Positions 10,571-20,027 of a DNA stretch of 30,105 nt are shown one piece after another. Source of the stretch: Nemertoderma westbladi (taxonomy: Eukaryota > Xenacoelomorpha > Nemertodermatida > Nemertodermatidae); the NCBI GenBank assembly GCA_032718475.1, contig JAUCBJ010006102.1, positions 1-30,105 on the forward strand. Direction: 5' to 3'. A model generated the notes under the pieces. The model worked only from the letters and a program-made list of their open reading frames with translations. It was not told the DNA's origin and did no database searches. The position numbers and the translations under genes are program-made. Position 1 is the first letter of the stretch. Every line of letters begins with the position of its first letter.

Positions 10571-10905
10571 TGTGGTGATAGTAACAATGGATCCAGAAGT
10601 CGAGGAAATCCATCAGATCTAGACTTTACTTATGTGTTAGACATAATATGCTCTCAATATCACGAGAGGGAGGGAGCCCAATGGCTCCTCGGCTCATAGA
10701 ACAAGCTGTTTCTAGTGTTTTATTAACTCCAAGAAGACCACAATTTGACAGATAACACAGAAAATAGTCTGCAGGAAATGTCTGATCGAGTGATCATAAG
10801 CTCTGAGGATGGTTTCCATAGAGCAGCATCAGAAGCGGTATGTGGGAATCCTTGCTGAGATCTGGCTCTAGAGGACAACAATTATCGGGATTTATTCTTG
10901 ATGTT
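10571..10905 (+). mobile_element. Decayed LINE relic (family 1)
   Basis: The plus strand still aligns with the RT region of the intact LINE. Landmarks are TCCAGAAGTCGAGGAAATCC, GGGAGCCCAATGGCTCCTC, and an ATGTCTGATCG…ATAAGCTC run. Then comes a deletion of about 150 bp, followed by a trace of the GAGCAGCA…TGCTGAG segment near 10815-10880. Many indels destroy all frames, including the FADD box, so this is an old copy. Confidence 0.75.
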
Positions 10906-13203
10906 TTGGGTGAAGTAGTGGTTTCATAATATTATGACCTTCTCCAAATGTTATTAGGTAACTCTGTTTTGGGAAAAGGTTTGCAAAGTCAGCAATGACA
11001 TCAGAATTCCATCCTGGAGGTCACCAGTTCTACCCCACCTGGACGACACAGCCGACTTTGCAGAACTGTGCCCAACGAAAGTTATAATAATTATCTGGAT
11101 GGCACATACCCAATCATGTGACCCCATTATGTCAGATACGCCATATACTGTATATACCGATATACTAATTGTGCAATGTTCCTATCTGTTCAAACATTAA
11201 GAAACTAGAAGTGTCTGTGATTTAAAAAAGCGGTTTGTACTGGAATTAACAAGATGGTGGTAGACTCTGAAATTTGACTTGAGCAGATCATTTGAATTCA
11301 TCTAATGTTCAAGTGAGTTTAACCGGCAAAAATAATTTTAAAAAGTTTAGTCTAACGGGCAGTCTGTCCACTTTTTGTACGCTGAAACCTTCTAATTGCT
11401 TCTTCCATTGCTATGTCTATCTGTCTATATTCGGCACAATGTATCCAGCTGCATTGGGAACGCTATGCCGGCTTATCGATAAACTTATCCTATCCCGATT
11501 CAAAATCAGCTCATAACTGATTAGTTGTTCCTTTCCTTTATGTATGCATTAAAAGTGAATCACAGAAATAAACATCGTGTTATTATCCGATGTCAGAAAG
11601 ACAAAATGGGTTATTTTCACAATAATTTAATTTACATGAATTCCGATGCCTTATGGTGGATAACCCGCGCTAAGATAACAGAATCCCACACCTGTCTTAC
11701 AGTCACGCCTATTAGTACGCGAGCCTTCTCGGTGTGATTCAGTTCTTTGTACAGTGTTGCTCCGGTATGATGCGACAGCGGAACTGCTCGGCCATGTAAC
11801 AGTAACGCATTAATAATGACATCCTTGGGGCCCGAGGTATTATTCCTCATCCTACTAGCTAGCTGCACCGAACATAGTGTAACTCGACTCTCTGTCCGGT
11901 GTATCGCAGTCACACAGGGCTGCGTGCTAGCGGGATGAAGAATGTACGAGGAACAAGCGAGAAATAATGCGCAACACAACTGATTGACAGCATACTGCCT
12001 TTATTTATTCATGAGATTTAATAAGTGGGTTAGTGAGTTTGTGACTATCACATCACAAACCAACACACACACACCTGGTGGGTGTCCGTTGTTTGTTTAT
12101 TATTATATGCAGTGACAGAGAGCGGAGTTGCTATTATATACACCATGGAGCAGAAACATAAATAAATTATTAAATGAAATAGCTTAAATTCTTCCCATAA
12201 CATGGTTATTGGAATTAGAGAATTAGTAGTGATGTCAACCTATTAACAACGATTTGATAACTGATATTGGAAATATAATACCTTTATATATCATATATGA
12301 CACGAATAAACATTTACATAGCCGAATACTATTATTACTTGTACTGTAAATTTTTTACATATACTGAATAATAGAAAAATATGACACAAGTGGAATAGGG
12401 TTGCTGCGCGAAAAAATTGTTGGGTTAGAAACAATTGAATAAGGGGTCTACATTTCAGAATTGAATAAGGGGTAACAAGGTGCCGTGAATCGAGTGGCGG
12501 GGTGTGTTTTTTGTAAAAGAAACAAACATCGGCTGTGATTGGCTCCTACAGATTTGACGTCACTACAAAGAGCTCTGATAATTTATTATATTGTTTTCTA
12601 TGGATGGTGATTTTCGATCCATTCAAATAAACATTAAATTTCAAATTATTGAAAGCGGAGTATCTTGTGGGTCTTTTGAAACAACAATTAATTAATTTAA
12701 TTTGATTGCTCTCTTTCGTGTCTATTTTGGTGTCAAAATCGTGCCTATTTTGGTGTGATAACAATGTGACATACAAATCTATTTTTCACTGTTTATCAAA
12801 AATCCGATTTGGCAATACGATTTTTGAAGACTGACATTATCTCCAGTTTCGCTATATTTCTTTATAATTATTGATATTCAACCAAAATCTATTCTGTAGT
12901 TCCAGTGTGTCACTGGGAGTTGTTTATGTGTTTACTTAACCACTGCACTCCATTGTTTCTCCATTTGCACTTATTTGCTACTAATTACTGTTTAATAGGA
13001 TCGACCGGTATTTATGCATAATCTATCAGTATTATTGAACTTTGAACATTCCATGATAACCACCATAAAATATGCGACTACTTACTGCATTATAAATCTC
13101 GTATTATTACAGTCATCAATATCAAAATAAATCAAACTAATTCCATAAAGTAGTTCACAAGCTGAGTTAACTATTAGGTGAATTAAATACCATAAATTTA
13201 GCA
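10906..13203. other. Intergenic, no gene seen
   Basis: No convincing exon, RNA or intact element. A frame of about 115 codons on the minus strand at 11632-11979 has no recognisable domain. A short piece at 11447-11490 resembles the extreme 3' end of the family-1 LINE on the minus strand (CAGCTGCATT…TGCCGGCTT) and may be a relic. Confidence 0.35.
11447..11490 (-). mobile_element. Possible LINE 3'-end relic
   Basis: CAGCTGCATT, then ATGCCGGCTT and CGATAAA-like sequence, match the order at 5636-5680 of the intact LINE with several differences. The match is only about 45 bp, so chance is not excluded. Confidence 0.3.
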
Positions 13204-13210
13204 TATAAAA
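13204..13210 (+). promoter_or_regulatory. TATA-like box upstream of the Bcl-2/WD40/CARD gene
   Basis: TATAAAA lies about 60 bp before the ATG at 13267. The position would allow a short 5' UTR of roughly 30 bp. In such AT-rich DNA this word is not rare, so the call is tentative. Confidence 0.25.
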
Positions 13211-13266
13211 TTCTAGTCATATAAGATCCTGTGGAGGTATAATGCAGGATAACTAGTCGAGTTACA

Positions 13267-13361
13267 ATGGAGAACAAAGAGCAAGATGGGGGAGACGAGT
13301 TATTAATTATACAAGATTCAATTGAGGAGAAACATCAAGATGCCACAGACAATTTAGTTCG
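13267..13361 (+). CDS. Exon 1 of the Bcl-2/WD40/CARD gene
   Basis: It begins with ATG at 13267 in ACAATGG context, and an in-frame TAA at 13240 supports this start. It encodes 31 residues of acidic, disordered-looking sequence (MENKEQDGGDELLIIQD…) plus two bases of an Arg codon. The donor is CG|GTGAGT at 13362. Confidence 0.65.
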
Positions 13362-16300
13362 GTGAGTATCAATTCTATCTCCAAGTCATGGATTGTTTCT
13401 ATAACTTGTTTAATCTACAATATTATATTTCTTTATTATTATGATTATTGTAAACCTATATGTTTTCTCCAGTTTACTTTTGTTCCTTTTCAGAGCATTT
13501 TTGTTCTACCGAATGGAACAGGGAAGGCAGCAAGGCCTTGATGACGTAGATGATACCCAATTGATTAACAGGTTCGACTACATTGACACAGAGAGTCCAA
13601 TATCAAGGGTAGCGCGGACGTTGGCAAATGTCGGAGACGAGATTGTAGATCGATACGGAAATCAATTCGAGGAGATGTTGCAATCATTAAAGATAAGCAA
13701 AGATACAGATTATGAGACTTTCCGAAACATTGCTAGAAGGTACGTTGAACACAATCATCAACTGTCTCCCTGCGGCACGATTTCCACAAAATACATATTG
13801 CTTATAGACCGGACTCCAAACTGACACAATATTATTCGAGTATAATATCTCCAACCATTTCTATATTAAAATTTGAAAATCAGTTATTGAAATCCAATAG
13901 AGTCACGACCAAGCACTCATATAACGGCAATATACTGACTGCATTTATTTCCTACAAATACTCCTAAAACTGAAGGAAATTTGCGTTGAAATACATTAGA
14001 GAGATAATGAAACAGCTGAAGTTTTCATAAAGATAGCGGACATTCAATGTCTGTTTGCTTATACTGCCGTACACCTGGATTAGCTACCATTAGTCAGTTA
14101 ACTGAATTAGTTGAATTTATGCTATTTAGGCGTCGAATAGGGCCCTACTATCAGATAAACCATACATGCAACCTCTACTCTACCTCTACACTTACCTGAA
14201 GTAAGATGATCATGTAATTTTTGGAAGCAAGTTGTCATTTTTTGAAACAGTAAATAAGAATTTTTAAAATAATCAAACGCATCATCAGTTTTGTTTTCTA
14301 ACAATATCTTCGTTTCATCTGATTTGCAACTGTAAAATATACCTAGATTATTCGAGGATGGGATAAACTGGGGACGAATAGTTGCACTGCTTATCTTTGG
14401 CTACAGGATAGCGAAAGGTTCTAGTATACAACGAAGTCATGAATTTATATCCAGTGTGATTACCAATGTGGCAAGATTTATGACAATGGAGAATATCAAC
14501 AACTGGGTCGCACTGCAAGGCGGATGGGTTAGTATGACAATGTCGTAATAAACTAATCAATAATACTGTATTAAAACATGCAGCCAAAAACACTCAAAAT
14601 GCCTCAATATGTCCGAAATCTCTAGTGACTCACTAGAGACTATCCTAGACTAGGAGCTTCACTTCTGAGATTCCCTATCAGATTTTATGTTGTTAAAGGG
14701 TTAAGCATTTCGTTTCAAGGATTTCATAAAAAAATATTAATCGTCTTGGTCGCTGGAGGTAACATATCAGAGGTTTGGATTGATCGTGTATCTGATGACC
14801 TATTGAAAACTTGATGATTGTCAATATTTCAGCCTCTATATTATTGATAATCACTTACTTGATATAAAATTAACATCGAGCTATGCAATTCCACATGTTG
14901 GTCTGCGTTCTAGTTGATTTTGCATTATATAGTAGTTGGTGATATTTTGGGAAATTAACAAGTTTTCATTCGGTCGTCTGATACTAGATCAGTCCAGCGC
15001 TTCTCCATCTGTTATTCAAGTCTTTTGATACATGGAACATTTCTGAGGTGCCGTCTGCGTCAAGTCGATGTCAATGTCAATGTCAAAATCGCCAATCGGC
15101 TAAGGCACTTTTGGCTTTTTAATCTCCACATAGGCCAACATCATTTACTTCACAAGCATTGCCGCCATAATTTTGTGTTTCATGAATAATTAATTAAATT
15201 TAAAAACGATTTATTTGGTTTATTTTAGAGGGCAGGATATAAACCAAGTTTGGTCGAAATATATGGACGAATTTTTTCTAACAAAGACTACGCAACCAAC
15301 CCCATAACGGAGGGCAGGTTGTTCGATATGCAACACTTTCCAGAAGGGAGAAAATTCATTTATTGTGGAACAGAAGGGGTTGTTGTCTGTGACTCCGCGA
15401 ATCTTGGAGTTATCAAACAACTTAAAGACGATGAAAGGAGGGTGATTATTCGTTGTGCGGTCTCTCACGATTCTACACGGGTTGCTGGCACAGTTGATAT
15501 TCGCGATGGTGGAGGAATTAATGTCTGGAATGTCGAGAAGAATGAATTATTGTTTCATGTGCCGAGGAATGAACTCAGTACAAAACCGGATACCACAGAA
15601 ATGTGGATATCTTCTATAAAATTTGTTCCTTTCGAGTCGACAATGATAGTGACAGGTACTACGGATGGTTCTATATCGTTAATTAGTGTAAGAGGTAATA
15701 CTTTTACTAATTCAACTGGGCCGCCCATACTGACTTAGTAATGGATATTATATTTATTAAAGATGGGACTGAAATGGTTAGTTGTTCCTGGGATGGAATC
15801 GTAAAAAATTGGAACAAAAAAGGGGAACTTATAAAGGTGGTTGAAGAGAGAGAGTGGCCAGTGGGTGCTGTAGCGTCTAATTCTGATTTTAGTGAATTAG
15901 TAATAGGGGGTTATGGGATAACTAAATGTATTTCACTTGTAGATGGAACATCTTTATGGGAAAAGAGAAAGGAGGAGTGGTTAGCATTGCAAGTTAAATG
16001 GGACACAAATGGGGTGCTTGTTGTCGTTCTTGTGCTAAACCTATACGGGGATTGTTCTTCTGGGTTAATCATATTAGAAGGGGTGAAAGGCAGACAGATT
16101 AGATACATTGAGGGGCTACCCGCTAGGTTAAGAAATCCATTTCAATCGTTTGACTTTCATCCAGACCATCAAGAAGGATGTTACTTAATAGTTGGTTATA
16201 TTCAGGGGAGAATTATTAAATTAAATTTAAATAGCAGTGAAATTATCCCTTTTTTTGATGTTGAAGTTAATGGACTAATTAAAGGAGCCATTGAGTGGGA

Positions 16301-16649
16301 AGAAATAGCGGAATATGTTGGGATAGTTGGGCCTTTAAATATAGATACACAAGAAATCGTTCGAGAGTTATTCGTGCCATACAAACTTAGAGAGAAACAA
16401 TACGAATTTGCTACTAAGTTAGAATTACGGCAACTCCAAATTTATCTGCTAAGTAAGTTTATTATATCTGAAAATGATATAGAAATTATTAAGTCGTATC
16501 CTGATCGTTTTACACAGAACAGTGAATTTATTGAGTTAATGAAGAGACGCCCCTACAAGGACTTTGTTACATTATGTGACGGACTTAGAGAAACTAACCA
16601 AGGACACTTAGCCGATGTTATAGAGATAAAACTAACTCTCTCTATATAA
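13267..16649 (+). CDS. Bcl-2 (Bak/Bax-like)-WD40-CARD fusion gene, one frame break
   Basis: I read four exons: 13267-13361, 13494-13739, 14347-14527 and 15229-16649. All introns are GT-AG and the phases agree (2, 2, 0). Residues 1-174 form a Bcl-2 fold: an α1-like AFLFYRMEQ segment, BH3 VARTLANVGDEIVDRY, BH1 FEDGINWGRIVALL, and BH2 NNWVALQGGW. The spacing is close to Bak/Bax, with BH2 ending where those proteins go on to the membrane helix. Here exon 4 follows instead. It gives about 7-8 WD40-like repeats and a final ~86-residue CARD (MKRRPYKDF…LRETNQGHLADVI). Exon 4 changes frame near 15721, where a TAG at 15736 would end the protein at about residue 343. Repaired, it would be about 640 residues. 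No NB-ARC and no transmembrane helix are visible. By family knowledge, Bcl-2 proteins control mitochondrial permeability, APAF-1-type WD40 domains sense cytochrome c, and CARDs recruit caspases. A role in cell death or innate immunity is inferred. Two adjacent genes, or a pseudogene, remain possible. Confidence 0.65.
13494..13739 (+). CDS. Exon 2: Bcl-2 α1 segment and BH3
   Basis: The acceptor is TTCCTTTTCAG at 13493 and the donor AG|GTACGT at 13740. The exon encodes RAFLFYRMEQ, which resembles the first helix of Bak, then an acidic linker. BH3 follows as VARTLANVGDEIVDRY with the hallmark L-x3-G-D, and then the FEEMLQSL helix and YETFRNIAR. It enters and leaves in phase 2. Confidence 0.75.
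14347..14527 (+). CDS. Exon 3: BH1 and BH2
   Basis: The acceptor is ATATACCTAG at 14346 and the donor TGG|GTTAGT at 14528. The 60 residues contain the BH1 box FEDGINWGRIVALL followed by FGYRIA, and the BH2 box NNWVALQGGW. This is the most diagnostic part of the Bcl-2 domain. The exon ends exactly after the BH2 tryptophan, in phase 0; an intron at this BH2 point is, to my knowledge, common in Bcl-2 family genes. Confidence 0.8.
14528..15228 (+). other. Intron 3, between the Bcl-2 and WD40 parts
   Basis: This 701-bp intron is where a separate Bcl-2 gene would be expected to carry its last exon with a hydrophobic anchor. No exon with a membrane helix in the required phase 0 is visible. A short hydrophobic stretch after an acceptor-like TTTCAG at about 14830 (SILLIITYLI then stop) is out of phase with exon 3. 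A small TCAATG repeat lies at about 15068. Confidence 0.45.
15229..16649 (+). CDS. Exon 4: WD40 repeats and CARD, frame broken near 15721
   Basis: The acceptor is TTTATTTTAG at 15228, and reading starts in phase 0 (RAGYKPSLVEIYGR…). The first frame runs to TAG at 15736 and holds about three WD-like repeats (HFPEGRKFIYCGTEG, SHDSTRVAGTVD…GGINVWNV, KFVPFESTMIVTGTTDGSI). The next frame is open from 15711 to TAA at 16647. It opens with HTDLVMDIIFIKDGTEMV…SWDGIVKNWN, a classic repeat, and has about four more degenerate repeats. A CARD follows at residues ~217-302 counted from ATG 15741. The break falls between STG and HTD, so a GHTD repeat start seems to have been split by a 2- or 5-bp gain (CCGCC). 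Confidence 0.7.
16389..16646 (+). other. C-terminal CARD domain region
   Basis: The last 86 residues start REKQYEFATKLELRQLQIYL and contain FIISENDIEIIKSYP, FIELMKRRPYKDF, and LCDGLRETNQGHLADVIE. The late RRxxxxF…F/L-C-x-L-RETxQxHLA pattern is typical of CARDs in adaptors and caspases. CARDs bind other CARDs to bring initiator caspases together. Confidence 0.75.
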
Positions 16650-17206
16650 AAAAAATTTGATTGAATAATAACAATAATTAATTTCGGGGCTATACTTTCG
16701 GGGTCGGCATAGTAAACTTTAGTTGTTTAAACAAAGAAATATAATACTGTACTAAGGTGAAATTTGTTAAATTTTATAAAATTAATTTAGTGTGTTGAAA
16801 ATGAGTGGATCAAATCTTGTGAATTTCCAATAAGATTAGCTAAAGAAATTTAAAACGCAGTGTCCTTGAGACCGGTATCTACACGCAAGCTGCTCCCGTA
16901 AATTTAGCTACTAATGAAACCGGCTGATTGTTGATGCAACTTAAACACACTACAATTAATGTCATAAAATACTGTAGGTTTATTTTCGGAAACATGGGGG
17001 GAAACTCGACGGAAAACCCGCCTTGGCGAATTAATATCCCGCCTCAATGTTGAATTCTCAATTTAGGGAAAGGAGCAGGTTACAGTGGCACGATATTTTA
17101 ACCAAAACAATAAACTAAACACAATAGAACAGGTTACAGTTTTATTTTGAGAGTAATCAGCTGTTATTTGCGCCCAATTTCCCCTGGAGAGGTATGAATT
17201 TTTATT
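16650..17206. other. 3' flank of the fusion gene
   Basis: No gene. AATAATAAC at about 16665 and AATAAA at about 17109 are possible poly-A signals, neither compelling. Positions 17066-17115 (GGAGCAGGTTACAGTGG … AACCAAAACAATAAAC) recur inverted at 23774-23822, so part of this flank is a dispersed repeat. Confidence 0.4.
17066..17115 (+). repeat. Dispersed repeat, copy 1
   Basis: About 50 bp matching the reverse complement of 23774-23822 with few differences. Confidence 0.55.
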
Positions 17207-17232
17207 CCCCCCCCCCCCCCCCCCCCCCCCCC
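17207..17232 (+). repeat. Poly-C tract (26 nt)
   Basis: An uninterrupted C run preceded by CCCCTGGAGAGGTATGAATT. A similar leader, CCCCTGGAGATGGGTGAATT, precedes the C-rich tract at 28603-28630. Exact length is likely unreliable in assembly. Confidence 0.8.
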
Positions 17233-17402
17233 TATCTGTATTTTCGACAATCAGTATGTCCCAATCTACTTGTAGGTGTCTGAGATTCTAATTTAGAGTT
17301 GCCAATATTCTACTTACGAGTTTCCTTTTGGGTTTAATAGTAGCAGCGGCAAGTAATGTTATCATTTTAATTTTTAAATCTTTATTATATAATATTACAG
17401 TA

Positions 17403-18290
17403 CACCATGACCCGTAATATAATGTCATTTTCTGATGACACGGACCCCCCCCCCCCCCCAAATTTTTCTACAAATCTTTATCATATTGCTTGAAATTTGA
17501 AACACAACTAGTTCAACTCACCGTGGTTGTTACCATGAAGCCGGAATTTTCGATTTCGCCTTTAAATTTTATTTTATAAGCGTTTTAAAAAAGTGTCTTT
17601 TGCGAAATCGCACCCTCTGTATCATTGCCATTCTTCACATTAGTCGTAATTTTTTCATATCATTAAAAAGCTTGCGTTGCAAGGATTCCAAATATGTAAC
17701 AATGTCTGAATTTCGTTGAGAAACAGCTGAGATATAGGCGTTCGAAGATTGCAAGAATTATCTGTTCACTGCAGGCCATTTATTCAAATACACATGTCTA
17801 GAACATATTTTGTTTATGTATGATTAGCTACGCAATAGATATATTGGATAGGAATACCGCTGTTGCAACATAAACAAAATGTTCTAGAATTTTGTGTATT
17901 TATTAAATAGAATAAATGGCCTGCAGCGAACGATAATTCTTGCAATCTTTGAACGCCTATATCTCAGCTGTTTCTCAACGAAATTCAGATATTGTTACAT
18001 ATTTGGAATCCTTGTAACGCAAGCTTTCTCTTGATGTGAAAAAATTACGACTAAAGTGAAGAATGGCAATGATACAGAGGGTGCGAGTTCGCAAAAGACA
18101 CTTTTTTAAAACGCTTATAAATAAAATTTAAAGGCGAAATCGAAAATTCCGGCTTCATGGTAACAACCACGGTGAGTTGAACTAGTTGTGTTTCAAATTT
18201 CAAGCAATATGATAAAGATTTGTAGAAAAATTTGGGGGGGGGGGGGGGTCCGTGTCATCAGAAAATGACACTATATTACGGGTCATGGTG
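17403..18290. mobile_element. Full-length hairpin MITE with TA duplication
   Basis: The element is almost entirely one inverted repeat. The left arm is about 17403-17820, the right arm about 17868-18290, and a loop of about 47 bp separates them. The ends are CACCATGACCCG and its complement, each flanked by TA (17401-17402 and 18291-18292), as for Tc1/mariner-type insertions. C14/G15 tracts occur at matching positions in the two arms. Small differences show the arms have diverged slightly. There is no coding frame. A transcript across it would fold into a long double-stranded RNA. Confidence 0.85.
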
Positions 18291-18292
18291 TA

Positions 18293-19204
18293 TTAGGCCT
18301 ACACATATTTATTACAGTTCTACTGCTTATTACGACTTTATTACGACGAATTATTATCTGATTTAAAAGTAATGCAAATTATTACCGTATAATTATGTAT
18401 AATGTATGTCCTAATTATAATAATTACAAATAAAAAATACTTGATTAGATTGAGTTAATAGTTTGTTGTTACCTACAACATCTTCGTAATTTTGGCAAGA
18501 AGTACCGCGGTAGTCGTCAAAGAAACATTAAAATATCCGGCCCATATTTATTGTTATTGAAATCCCCTGTAATTGCGGTAAGAAGGCATGATGCTACATC
18601 CTGGAGGTACAGACTTATATTATAGGAAACCTTTAAAGGTTTCTAACGCTCCAATGATAAATATAAAAATAATAATTTAATCTTGATATGTAATAAATAT
18701 TTACCGGTATCATACTGTAGAGTTAATGGTGTACCTGAACGTTTACATCAGTCTCTTATGCGGGTTTAAGGGTTTCCTTATAATTTCATCTACAGTTCCA
18801 GCAAGTTGATACATAATACTGATTACCAAAATTTAGAGAGTTTCATACACGTGCCATATTTTCAATAACTCTCTCCCGCCTGTAGTTTATTATTGATATC
18901 TGTTGCTACATTTTCGTTCAATTCAATCTCGTTTTCAATGATGTATTGTTGTGCTATAATTAATTGTGCTATACTTTATTTTCTAAATAATTTAATATTT
19001 ATTGGTGCCAAAAGACAATAATTCATTGGATTCAACAATAAATCTAAATTGTTTTTTAACCAGTTTATTTTTTTCGGCATTTCGTGGTCGTTTATATTCC
19101 GTATATTTTCCGGTTTGTACTGCGACCCACTATTGGAGAACTACACAAATGGGTGCTGGAAACAGGATCTACTTAGTTTAACAAGTCTAGCCACGTTCAG
19201 ATAC
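18293..19204. other. AT-rich intergenic stretch
   Basis: No gene, RNA or bounded repeat is recognised. Confidence 0.4.
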
Positions 19205-19311
19205 TCTATAAAGAACTGCATCAACGGTGCTCGAACCAGAACCCGGTAGAACTCAACTACAAACAAAATGTCCAATCACTCTACCTCTCTCTCAACGCTC
19301 CTAAACAACCC
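19205..19311 (-). mobile_element. Possible tRNA-derived SINE head
   Basis: On the minus strand, a B-box-like GGTTCGAGCACC (19226-19237) is preceded at a suitable distance by an A-box-like GGTAGAGTGATTGG. Both fit a polymerase III promoter of tRNA type. The sequence does not fold as a proper tRNA as far as I can see, so a SINE relic is more likely than a tRNA gene. Confidence 0.35.
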
Positions 19312-19353
19312 CAACCACCACTCTCGTACAAAACATATGTGTTCTTGAACTAA
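19301..19353 (+). repeat. 53-bp direct repeat, copy 1
   Basis: Matches 19975-20027 with about 3 differences and no indel. The shared core is ACAAAACATATGTGTTCTTG. The two copies enclose about 620 bp. Confidence 0.75.
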
Positions 19354-19974
19354 TGTAAGCGGATTCAATTCCCTGCACTACCCACCGAAAATGGGTCTAG
19401 TGGCATTTTACCAATTATAGTTGGCAAGATTACATTACCAATAATAATGTCACCTCACAACCAACTAAGGCGATACATGCCGCCAGCCACAGGGAAAGTT
19501 GAGAGGTCAAACCATCTCAGAGGGACAAAGAGGCTAGCAAGGCTAGCACGTGGGGATAATGGCAACAGGGAGTGGCGAGGTGACAATTAATCAGGTTAAG
19601 CCAATGATGGGTGGGGGAAAACACATTGGAAGTGATTAGAGCGCATCTATTGGACAGGCCACTCAGTAGAGTAGAGGTGATTTAATATGTGTTAATAATA
19701 TAACCGTTGCACTTATTGATTCTGATTCAGTTGGTTTAATACAGTTGTGAGACTGGAACAGTTTTTAACCGTCATCACTACCGTGCTATTATATTCTGAC
19801 TGTGCTATTATTATGTTCTGTGACACCAACTGACACTAAAAACTCAGTTATTTCAACGGCCTTCGGCCTATTATATATCCAGACTACAGCTTTAGCAGCC
19901 TACGGACGCGGCGACACGTATAACTCACACCGGTCGCGATTCATTACTGCCAACTCCGTTGGATCCCGTCACAA
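19354..19974. other. Segment between 53-bp direct repeats
   Basis: No coding frame. It contains a small inverted pair (TGTCACCTC near 19448 and GAGGTGACA near 19578). It may be an insertion or one side of a local duplication. Confidence 0.35.
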
Positions 19975-20027
19975 CTAAACAACCACAACCACGACTCTCA
20001 TACAAAACATATGTGTTCTTGAACTAA
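19975..20027 (+). repeat. 53-bp direct repeat, copy 2
   Basis: Second copy of 19301-19353. At 53 bp it is long for a transposon target duplication, so tandem or segmental duplication is at least as likely. Confidence 0.75.

Noticed and set aside
11632-11979. 115-codon open frame on the minus strand
   Set aside because: No recognisable domain, no splice support and no coding-like composition; probably chance.
13441-13493. Hydrophobic leader MIIVNLYVFSSLLLFLF before exon 2, resembling a signal peptide
   Set aside because: It is the pyrimidine-rich end of intron 1 read as protein. The acceptor at 13493 and the phase match with exon 1 explain it better.
14820-14880. Possible alternative last Bcl-2 exon with a hydrophobic stretch after TTTCAG
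   Set aside because: The hydrophobic frame (SILLIITYLI) is not in phase with the end of exon 3, and the in-phase reading stops after four codons.
15695-15738. A 44-bp mini-intron (GTAATA…CTTAG) that would restore the frame in exon 4
   Set aside because: The phases fit, but splicing it out would delete the segment between LISV and the next repeat, including HTDL, and break the WD40 spacing. The other introns here are over 100 bp. An indel at GGGCCGCCC keeps the repeat intact and is simpler.
19205-19300. Functional tRNA gene
   Set aside because: Only the promoter-like boxes are recognisable; paired stems of a cloverleaf are not.
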